Below are positions 47,560-59,500 of a DNA stretch of 64,000 nt, piece by piece. The position numbers and the translations under genes were made by a program. The stretch's first letter is position 1. The number at the start of each line of letters is the position of its first letter. Source of the DNA: Petrosia ficiformis (taxonomy: Eukaryota; Porifera; Demospongiae; Haplosclerida; Petrosiidae). The stretch is taken from assembly GCA_947044365.1 (NCBI GenBank), contig OX345636.1, forward strand, positions 55,841,746 through 55,905,745, read 5' to 3'. A model generated the notes under the pieces. It had not been told where the DNA came from. It worked only from the letters and a program-made list of their open reading frames with translations, and did no database searches.

Positions 47560-49748
47560 GGTTGTGGTACTGATAACATCATATATCTAGTTTCTTGTAA
47601 AAAAAATGTGGAGTTCAATATGTCGGTGAAACAAGTCAAACTTTAAGGAAAAGGTTAAACAATCATAGGAACAGGCTTAAACAGTTATGTGGACTTTATT
47701 TATACCACCATTTTAATTCTGATGGACATACAATAGATGATCTAAGTATAATGCCTATTATATTGAGGAGGTCACTTTAACACCTGCCGATAAAATAAGT
47801 TTGAGTTCCAAGAGACTAGAAAGGGAAGCTTTTTGGTACAGGGAACTTTGCACCATCTATCCCTATGGCCTAAATGATAATGTTAAAAAGTTTGGGAATG
47901 TATCTAAAATAAGATTGAATAGAATTGTATATTCACTGTTTAATAAACAGCCCAGAAAGTTTAGAAAAAGGCAGCAGATAAGACATAGGAAGAGAATTGA
48001 AAAGGCAGCTATTGATAAGATGGTGGGTACTTGGCTAACCACTTATAAAAATTTGGATTTCACTTTTAAACTTCGTACTTACATTTTTAGTTTGCCCAAA
48101 AATAAATTGCTACAATTACTAAATTTAGTAGAAGAAAGATTAGTTAACATGCCGGCACGCTTTATAATGTTGATTAAAGATTTGATTGCATTTAGAAAAA
48201 TAACGAACAATGAGAATACAGAAGTTAATGTAGAAAAGGAGAACAAACAAGATAGCGGCTTTATGACAACACACTTTCACAATAAAGGCATTGAAATGAT
48301 TGATTTACCTAGAATACTTAATGGAAGAGATGTTAGAAGTGCAGTACCTAATGTTTTGAATAATGTAAATCCTCCTATAGTTGGCTATACTTACAGTAAA
48401 TCTATTGCAAGCCAAATTTTTAATCATAACAAAGTAGTGGAAGAATTAGATTTTGATGTTGGCATGAAGGATATGAAGTGTGAATGTAGCTCATCTAGTT
48501 TTTGTTATTCTCCGGCCAGGCATATTGTGACAGGTGATCTTAAATTAATTAAAGATATTAAACTTAGAAATATGATAGCTAAAGGACCTAATTGTAGAGA
48601 ACAGAATAACATTAATTGGAATGTTAATTCTAAAATATGTAAAGAGCTGTGTCTAAATACAAAGTAAAATGGTCGAAAAAAGAAAAGGTAGATAAAAGAT
48701 TATTGAATGAATGGGAGATAAGAGTTCATGAATGGATTGATAAAAGGATACAGCAGCTAAGGGCAAAACATATTAATAAACGTAAAAAACATGTATTTAA
48801 AGATAAGTTACATTAAGATAATTTACAAGACCTCCACAATAAGTTTGTTTTGGTTCCTGCAGATAAAGCAGCTAACAATGTTATAATAGTATGTAAGAAG
48901 TATTATATGGAGATGGTTCTTGATGAACTTAGTACCACCCAAACCTATTTTAAAGATAATGCTAATATTGCACATATAATATCCAAACATGTGAAGTACA
49001 TGAATGAGAATAATATCAAGGTAGAACCTAACATGGATGACATGCCATCCTTTTACTGGCTACCTAAATTACATACAAATCCTTACAGAAAGAGATTTAT
49101 TGCTGCTTCACATAAATGTACCACTAAGGCATTATCTAAACTTCTTACCACATGTCTTACTACTATAACTACTCATTTTAAAGAATATTGCCATGGCATT
49201 TATAATAATACCGGTGTTAACTGTTTTTGGATAATTAATAATTCACAACAGGTCCTTGACAAACTTCACACACTTTTCTAAGGCAAAACATTTTGATAGC
49301 TTTGATTTTTCTACACTGTACACTTGAAGATTGAAAGAAGCCATACCTAGCAGTTTACTTGCCTTTTTTGATAGTTTCTAGTATAGTGGAGAAAATATTA
49401 GTGAGCACTCGTTCTTGCCAATTTGGAGGAGTGTATACATGCCAAGTATAGAAGTCCAGGAGTGTCCAGTTTTTGAGGTACAGCAGGGTCAGACACACGA
49501 ACAGAAATGTTTCCAAACCATTTACTGTATCCATCTCGAAGGGGAGGGTCAAATATACTCTAATTATTTCATGTGCTTACTTAATGTACGAAGCAGAATT
49601 TACCTCCTTGTGGGCTGCAACGATATAACACCATGGTGTTACTTAATGTACCACATATAGAGAAAAAGTGGTATGATGTTATAACTATGGCTTCCATTAT
49701 TATAACAGTTGATTTTAGTGTTATAATGATTATTATTATAATTCACAG

Positions 49749-49949
49749 ATTCAAAAAGTAGTGACAATGTATACTCCATCAAGTGGATTTGAAGAACGTG
49801 TTCCCAACCAGTCTAGTAAAACAGACCTCACTAAACTAATGGTTGATGTTTCATACCAGTTCCTAGTCACATTCCCATTCTCATATGCTGATGTCAGTTA
49901 CAATGATATGAAAACTCCAAAGAGATTTAAACACTTCATTAAAATATAA
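49749..49949 (+). CDS. Last exon of a class V myosin (DIL tail), isolated
   Basis: After acceptor AATTCACAG the exon reads IQKVVTMYTPSSGFEERVPN, then LMVDVSYQFLVTFPFSYADV and KTPKRFKHFIKI before TAA. This matches the extreme C-terminus of myosin V, where the DIL cargo-binding domain ends with a ...LYTP..EFEERV... block and a ...VTFPF... block. Class V myosins carry organelles along actin. No other myosin exon was recognised upstream. Either the rest lies beyond the left end across a huge intron, or this is an orphan exon duplicate. It is intact in frame. Confidence 0.6.
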   Translation: MQKVVTMYTPSSGFEERVPNQSSKTDLTKLMVDVSYQFLVTFPFSYADVSYNDMKTPKRFKHFIKI

Positions 49950-50591
49950 AGGCAAATAATTATAATAACACTAATTTACTTCAAATATTAACAAGATTGA
50001 ATCAAAGTCTTCTTGTCATATCAGATAGTACAGTATAGTTGTAATGTCTACGGGAATACCTGAAAAAATGATAAACATAATTATATACATAATCAATAGT
50101 GATAATGGTTAGTATTGAAAGTGTTCATTTTATCATACCTGTATATAGAACTGAAGGTGAGCTCATGACTTCCATAAGGACTTCATATACTCTAAAACTG
50201 TTGAAAAGAATATATGTATAATTATTAATTTTAGTGGATTTGTTGACCATTACAATTAATTTTAAAACAAACAACTTCACTGAGAAGATTCACTTACTTG
50301 TATTATATATATCATTATACATAGAGGAGATTATACTCAGAATGGAGGTGAATGCAGTCACCTGACAAACCATTATTATTAAGTATAAAACTTGACATTT
50401 TAAAATGATTTGATACAATTATGCCAAAAGAGTTCATTAATCAGTGACTATTATGTGTAGATAATTAGTGCAGTGTACATTAGATCAGTGAGATGTACAC
50501 CTGATCATACATTATATAAGTATGTATAGGTAGTGATTAGTATATAGATGATCAGTGTATTTGTAATGTGTGTAATAGCCAATTACCTAAA

Positions 50592-53500
50592 CTACATACC
50601 TTGATCATATCTCATGTACTTGACTCTGTCTTTAGGATATGAATATACTGACAGATCGTGTGAACACAGGTCAGGTAATGTTATATTAATTATATTATTC
50701 ATGTTCTTCATTACACTGTCAGCTAACATCTTAGCATCAGTACAGGAAAGATCAGAAGAGTATACGACAATATTCTTTAATCCAATATTTACTGATAAAC
50801 CATCTGATAATTCTTCAGTAAGGTGATCATGATAATTTGTATTATAGATGACAATATTTTCCAACGTTTGGTTCTTCTTGAGAATACTATTATTCAGTAG
50901 TCGATAGTCTTCAATAGTCATACTATTATAATCTAACACTAAGGTTTTAATTGTATTATTACATGATAGTCCTTCAATCAATATTGTTATTACACCACTA
51001 GTATTTATGCGAAGTAATAATAGTGTATGAACGCGTGTGTTGTATTGTAATCCTTCAGCTAAGGGTTGAGCAACATCAATAGAATCAATGGAATTATATA
51101 TTTTCATTTTTCTTAAGGTAGTATTCACTCTCATTACATCTCTTAGTGTTCTGCCTCCTTCAACATCCAATTTGACATCGACCAGTTCTAATGATGACAC
51201 TGAGTTGTTTTGTATTAATCCAGACATCAATGTATTATTAACTTCACTGTCACAGAGATTATTTAATTCTAATGATTCTAGTCCTGTATTGTATTGTAAT
51301 CCTTCAGCTAATGGTTGAACAACATCAATAGAATCCCATATTTTCATTTTTCTTAAAGGGGTAATTTTGCTCAGTGTTCTGCCTCCTTCGACATCCAGTT
51401 TGACATCTCGCAGTTCTAATGATGACACTGACTTGTTTTTTATTAATTCCAACATCAATATATTGAAAGCTATAGAGTCTGCGATATCTCTTAGATGTAA
51501 TAATTCTATTTGTGTATTATAATGTAGTTTTTCAGCTAATGGTTGGGCAATTATAGCAGAAGTGAAATTTCCTAATGTACTGTTTTCTGTCAATACATCT
51601 TGTCTATCAATTACAATATCACATTCAGTGAACTTCAAAGATTTTATAGTTACAGCATTTGTTAGTCCAGTACTCACTGCGTCATCTACAACAACACTGT
51701 TAAGATGAAGACTAGTTATTTTTGGAAATGCAAGAAAAAGTTGTAAAACGTTTAAAGATGGTACTCTCTTTTTAGCGTGCATACGAATGTTTTTCAATGC
51801 AGGACAGAATCCAAATGATTGCTTTTCAAAGGTATCATGAGAAATACCATCCAGAGACAAATCAAGATTTGTGAGTTTTGTCATGTGTTGCCAAAGTTGA
51901 GATAATAATACTAAATGCTTGGAATTTAAAACCCCTCCCCCAATACTTAACGATTCTATACTTCCTCCATCATTACTTGTGGCATGATTAACACCATCAA
52001 CTAGAGTTTTAACAAATAGCGTTTCATTGATATAAATATCCCACAATGCTGTAGAAGAACTGCTAGCAATACCATATCCTGTGACGTAAGATTCCATGTG
52101 TGATTTCATTGAAATTCCATAAGTCCTATCTGTTAATACTGACGAAATATATTTTCTGTCTAGTGTTTCAAAAAGTAAACAAAGAAAATTGTAAGTGCAA
52201 GAATCATTGTTTGACAGGATTTCTTCTAATGGTGTTCCTTTAACTTTCGTTAAACCAGCATAGAAAAGTAATGCAGGCAAATGAACATTGCGAAATTCAC
52301 CATTTGTTTTGATAAATGTTGATACTGGTAACAATGATGATTCTAAGAACAAATGAGATGTATTTTCAGATGGGAATGTGGACCAGTAGAGAGCAGCAAG
52401 ATACTCCTGTAATGTTAGATGAAGGAAACTATATGATGTTGACTTAGACTTGTGTGACTCATTATCATCAACACTCTGCATTAGACCTAGAGTGTTACAG
52501 GTGAGGTCATCAAATACATACTGTTTCTCTTCAATACCTTTAGCAGCCAGTTGAGCAAGCTTCATCAAATCATCATACACATCTATTGGCAGGTTAGATA
52601 ACTTTTCAATACTGAGTCGCTGTGGTCCATAGATGGAATGATCATCAAGATATCGTTCCAATAGTGAATGAAGAAAGCAAGTATAGAGTTGTGTGACAGT
52701 CTTTGGTGCAAAATCTCTCTTTCCTTTCCTCCAGTTCATCTGATACAAGTCAGTTACTATTGCACAATGAAGAGGAATATACATAAGTGTCAAGATGAAC
52801 TGGTGAGATGACATGTACTCTTTGAAACTTTGTAATAAATCTGAATCGTCAGAAAATTTACATCTAACATACTTGTCAATATCTGTTTTTGTAAATCCCA
52901 AAACTTCAATGTGTTGTTGTGTGTGATCCTTGAAAGCATCAGGAAGAGTTGCACCTGCCACAGGACGACTTGTCACTATTACTGATGCAGAGGGAAGTAA
53001 TGTGCTTTCAAGTATTTGATTAAATATTGAAGTTTCAGTCTTCTGAAATTTCGATAATTCATCATAACCATCAAAAATTATCAGCACTCGATCTCCAAAT
53101 GTGTCACGAATATGTTGATAAACAATCTCATTTACTGGTGAATCTGGAGAAAACTTAAAGAAATCACGCAAATTTGTAGCACGTCTAATATCCTTAGCAT
53201 GAAGTTGTACTAGTACCACAAGATCCCATTGTTGTAGTAGTGTACCTTCTCCCCATTCTTTACACATCTCCCATACTAAAGTAGTCTTCCCCACACCAGG
53301 ATCACCTTCAATAAGTACATTACGAGGAAGTTTTTGATCTTCACCTACTTCACCAATTTGCTTCATATCAATAGATGTTCTATCATTCTTATATTTTATC
53401 ACATCTCCATGAAGTTTGGCTGTCATTGACTGAATTCTTTCTTGTTTATTTTCTCTCTTCTTGTGTACTAACTCTAGATTTATGTATTGTTTGATTGAAG

Positions 53501-56500
53501 GAGAAGGTTTCTTGAAATATGTGGGAAACCGGTTTCTCCGGTAACGAGCTTTGAGGAAGTTTTTATATACCCTTACCTCATGAGGAGCTGAAACAATATG
53601 AATGCGATCCACACCACAAGAAGGTTGTTTGGGAGATGGTTCAGCTGATGTAGATGTAGGTATAGAACCATGATGATATGGTTGAGGATGTTCATATGAT
53701 GTTTGTTGTATGATGGAAGGTTTATGGGCCGTGTCTGTAGGATGAAAGAAGATGACTAACATGATTATATCAATAAGAATAATAATTAATACATGCAATT
53801 ATATTATATTATATTATTATTATAATTATGATATCATCCAATAGAAACTCTCAATTGTGTTTAATTCCTTTATCTCAATTTGTTGAATCTCAATTTAATT
53901 CCATTTACACTTGTATTTGCACTGTTGTCATATATACCACACAAAAATCTGCTTTGAGTATATACTATATATACAACCTAACCACAAATGGGAGTTTCTA
54001 TTGGATGATGTCACCCCCATACTATAATTATATTATGTATCATTATCATAATTACATGTATATATATATCAATACAGCATCAGTACACCAATCATCAGCA
54101 CACCAGCATCATCATAGTTATGTATAATTATATTTATGTAAAATTAATGATGTGATTATTCATTCATGGATTTATATTGATAATGTGATATATAGAGCTT
54201 AGTATTATTTCTACTATAATTATCTTCTCTCCTCGAGACAAACATGGCAAGAAAAAATCAATTGTATTTCAAGACAGCCATAACCAATGAGAAACAAATC
54301 GATAAATCAAGCCTTTCTCCACTAAGTGTTATATCTTTCATGCCACCACTTTGATGTCACTAGTTTTATATTAGGAAGAATTGTGTAACAGATTTATTTG
54401 TAGAACACTATGTTCCAAAGTAACTCTACCGATGTTAAACCTCATTCCATACGAAGCTATCTGTGTTGTATCCTGTATAGAGGCACTACTTCAATTCAGG
54501 TTTGAAGTAGCTCTTGTTAGTGATACATGATCTTTCATTCTAAAGAAATTAACTATTGATCTGTTACTAGCAGAAGTCCTACCTAGGTCAAAAAACAGCA
54601 ACTATTAGTCATAAAAATAGGCATAATGCAGAACGCAATGTGATTACAAAACCCTTTCGTTTTCTTTTCTTAATGTCTTGCCTAAAAGGGGGGCAGTACT
54701 TTACTTGGTGCTAGCTCTAGTTTATGTGTGTGTGAGTGTGTGTGTGTGGGTGTGGGTGTGTATGTGTTTGTGTGTGTGTGCGTGTTTACATGTGTGTGCA
54801 TGTTTATGTGTGTGTGTGTGTGTACAAATACACACACATAAACACGCCCAAAGCACCACAAATTTCTCTGTTTATGTGGCAGGACTAATAAAACAAATAA
54901 TTTTCATGGACTGTAAATGGTTGACCATTTTAACATGACGTGCATAATTTATAATTATACATGTATATAAATTATACACATTATAGATATGTATTAGTAT
55001 AATATATGTGTCCTTTTCTTTGCGTGTATATATTATGTATAATATTAAGTATAAATATATCTATTATATAATTACATATATACATGTGACATTGTATGTA
55101 TTTATGCTATATATACATGTACATGCATGTATGTATGTAACTCCAATATATACATAGTTACATACATACTTACATATACATGTACACGTATGTAAGTACA
55201 TACACATGTTTGTATGCATGTACGTACATACATATGTAAGTACATACGTACATACATACCTATATACAAACATGCATATATACATACATACATAAATACA
55301 TACATACATACAAGCATACATACATATATACATAAACATGTATGTACATACATACGTTTTTATGTATGTGCACACACACACATACATACATACATACATA
55401 CATAAGTACATACATATGTTCATATGCATACATATGTACATACATACATACTTACATACATATGTTTCAATGTACATACACACATACAAACATACATACA
55501 TGCATACATACATACATACATACATTCATACGTACATACATACATACACACTTTCATATGTATGTATGTACATACATATGTGCATACATACATACATACA
55601 TACATTCGTATGTATGTATGTACTTACATACTTACACACAGACATACATACAGACATACATACATACGTACATACATAAATTATATACATGGAGAAATAC
55701 ATACATACGTACATACATACATACATAATATATAAATACATACATATGGAAGTACATATATAGGTTCATATGCATGTATGTACATCCATACATGTAAATG
55801 TACATATGTACCAGGAGCCCATAATGACGTTGACCAGAATGCGTAAGAGTAGGAGTGGTAAATGACCATGCATTTAATTAAATTGGTCAAACTATCTGTC
55901 TGACCGTCTTTTAGTATTTTTAGAACCTACATGTATACACATTCCTTAAATATGGCTTCTAGAAAATGAACAGCTACTATATACTACATTGACTACGTTT
56001 CCTGTATAACAGAGACAAGAATTGAGCGATATTCTGGCTCTTGTAGACTGTGAAGATGTTCCTAGTGAAACCATTGACAAAGTGGTAGGAAGCATTCACT
56101 GCAATCACTTTAATGACAGAATGCAATGATGTCAAATACTCTTGAATAGGACTAAACAGTTATTTCTCATTTTCCCCAAAGCATGTCACTTTCCTGATAG
56201 TAGGTGACTCCATTTCTGCTTCCAGATGTGTTCCTTTCATAACTAACCTTGGAGATCATTGAGGTGTAGATACGTGGGTTCTAAAAATAGTAACAGACGG
56301 TCACCCAGATTGTTCGACCAATTTAATTAAATGCATGGTCATTTACCACGATTGCTATTACACATGTGGTCAACATCATTATTGGCTCCTGTACGTACAT
56401 ACACATGTTTGCATGTATGTACAAATGTACATACATACATTCGTATGTACGTATGTACATACAAACGAATGTATGTATGTACATTTGTACATACATACAT

Positions 56501-59500
56501 ACATACTTACATATACACGTACATTCATACGTAAGTACGTACATACATACATACATACATACAGACATATATACATATGTACATACATACATACATACAT
56601 GCTGACTTACATAGATACATTCGTGTATATGTACATATATACTTGTGCATATGTGCATACATAAATACATATACATACATTTGCATGTACATACATACAT
56701 ACGTACATACATACATACAAACATACATGCATCTATAAATACACATGTACATACATGAATACATACGTACATACATACATTCGTATGTTTGTATTTACAT
56801 ACATCTGAATGTATGTATGTACGTACATGCGTACGTACAAACATACATGTACATACATTTGTATGTATGTACATACATGTACATACTTACATATATGCAT
56901 ACATACATACATACATACTGTAGTGTTTATACAAAGTTCAATTCTACTACAATACTACAATACTAATTTGACTATGTGTAACCAACTGACAACACTGGCA
57001 AACACCAATCAAACACATGTATTTATACCATACACTATTAATAAACACAGGAAATGAGAACTCAATTATTACAAAACAGAATACATATCAATACATGTAT
57101 CACACATACATTCATACCTGTGTACATACATACATTCGTATGTACATACATGCATACATACGTACATATAAACGTACATACATGTACATACATTTGTATG
57201 TATGTACATACATGTACATACTTACATACATGCATACATATACATACATACGTATATATCTACATACATACATATATATGTATTTACAAACATACATAAT
57301 TATATAATTATATACATAATTACGTATATACATAATTACATATATACTTTTGCATGTATGTATGTACATACATACGTACATACATACATACATTTATACG
57401 AAAGTACATACATACATTTATATGAAAGTACGTACATACATACATACATACATGTACATACATATACTCGTATGTATGTACATGCATACATACATACATA
57501 TGCAGAGGTGTGGAAACATTGAGCCAACTACCGGACATTTTGACCTATTTTCACCACTATTGTCCTGCTTCCCATATACTTTGTATACAATTTAGTTTCA
57601 ATTTACCGGACATTCACTAGATTTATTGGACAATGTCCTGCATGACTGGCTGTTTCCACACCACTGTACATATGTGCGTACATACATTCATACATATGTG
57701 CGTACATACATTCATACATATGTGCGTACATACATATGTGTATAAACGTATATACATGCATACACAGAGACACATACATACATACATATGTACATAAGTA
57801 AATAAACACATAATTATGTTTGTATATAATGTATATAATATACATCATTCATTTAGTTCAAGGAATGACAATAATAATGAAAGGTATAGAAATTGTTCGA
57901 AACATGAAATAGATTGTTTATGGTATTCTTATAGCTAAAGTAAAGCCTGTACATATAAAAGGAACAATAGATGAAAAGTAATACTAACTTGACTAACGTT
58001 GAATTCCAATATCTTTTACTAATTAATAATAGGTAATACCTGACTTAAGGAAAATAAAACTGTTAAAATAACTATTTTATTGGTTAGTACAGTTGCAAGG
58101 ATTTAACAATTAGTCAGTTATTCAGACTGTTATGGATTCACACATGGTAATGCCATAGCTAATTATAAATGAATTAGTATACTGTCTCCTCATATTTCAT
58201 ACCAATAATATACTTAATGTGTGGTACATTAAGTATATTATTGATTGTATCTGGCAGTTTTGGCAGAGTGGACATTAGAACAATAGTGTATCATTTATTA
58301 TAAAATATATAGCACTCTGATGACATCAAGTTCAGTAGCTCTACAGATGTGATGTCATCACAGTGTTAATCTATATTTTATGTGTGTATAGCTTAAGGAG
58401 GTGATTGGAAATGAAGTCTAAAAATATGTTTGTTGTGTAGACTATATTTAAGGGAAGTATACTCTCATGCGAGAGACAACAAACACATAATAATTTTACA
58501 CTCTAACGATGCAATTTTCCTCTGTTGTGACTTCCCCACTCCTGAACTTGAATAGACCATAGTAATACTATGTCAAACCAGACATTACAGACACACTTAC
58601 GACTTTAACAGAAAGTACTTTTCCCATGGAAACATGTAATAGAAGACATAAATTCAATATTCTGCATACTGTTTTGTACAGGTAGTCTAACCAAATTGTG
58701 TATCTATGGAGATAACAACTTTCAATGGCTTTCTGTACAGTACTGTTTAACTCAAGTGCAATTTTTTTTTATGGCCTGTATGGCCATTCCTATAATTGCT
58801 TTCCACACAGTTGAATCTATATTACCGTACAGCCAGAAATGTTTGCGAACAAAAATTTTGCGATTTGCTGAATTTTTTCAATTTTGCGAATTTAAATTTT
58901 GCGAAGCCTAGCCTGCGGTACTCGATTATTAATAATCATAAACTACGTAACCATGCCCATATTCGTCCTCGTGCATACGTACACACACGAGTATAGTACG
59001 AACGTGTGAACATGCAAGGAAATGGAATCTGAATACGAGATGAGGATACCATATTTATAAGAACCTGTGGACTTCGTATGTAGGAGGGAGTCTCGAGTGT
59101 AACAGAGAGACCGACAATACCGAGGATCCTTACGCTGTCTGTGTTATAAAAGGCCGTGACACAATTGTTGGCCATGTGCCAAAGAAAATCTCCGCCGCCT
59201 GTTCTCTATTCTTGAGAGCAAATGGTACTATAACTTGTATAGTTACTGCAGGTAGGCGTTTTTCAGCTGATTTACCCCAAGGAGGTCTCGAAGTTCTCTG
59301 CAAGCTAATATTTAAAGGTCAAAACGCACTCGTAACAAAAAATTAATAAAGAAATTGGTGTTACCCATAATTTTTTCTCCAGCCTGATGCATCGTCCAGT
59401 CACCAGTTGGTATGATATGAAGTGGGGTCTGGTCCCAATTAATTATCAACTCATCTGGAATATCGTTCATTAGCACTTCGGCTTTGATGTCAGCCAAAAA

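Larger units (their letters stand above)
46014..49345 (+). pseudogene. Penelope-like retroelement, permuted (GIY-YIG before RT), decayed
   Basis: ATG at 46014. Order along the element: an N-terminal Cys/His cluster (CSTHCKTCRHICQS), then GIY-YIG endonuclease blocks after the inserted hAT (NIIYLVSCKK, CGVQYVGETSQTLRKRLNNH), then a long spacer (47760-48660), then the RT N-terminal region (FVLVPADKAANNVIIVCKKY, MPSFYWLPKLHTNPYRKRFI) and motif A (FDSFDFSTLYT) near 49300-49333. GIY-YIG upstream of RT is the order known for Naiad/Chlamys-type Penelope-like elements; canonical ones have it at the C-terminus. Lesions: +1 in A8 near 47602, one indel near 47760, TAA at 48817, and loss of everything after RT motif A, including the catalytic Asp pair. 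It cannot be active. Confidence 0.8.
55080..57830. repeat. Large (TACA)n arrays in the NLR intron
   Basis: Imperfect TACA/ATACAT tetranucleotide arrays, about 55080-55800, 56391-56925, 57110-57500 and 57667-57800, are broken up by two MITEs and short unique spacers. The many Tyr-Ile-His-Thr frames on both strands are artefacts. Confidence 0.9.

Noticed and set aside
55080..57830. Many open frames rich in Tyr, Ile, His, Thr or Met, Tyr, Val, Cys on both strands
   Set aside because: They are translations of TACA/TGTA tetranucleotide repeats in all frames, with no splice or codon support.
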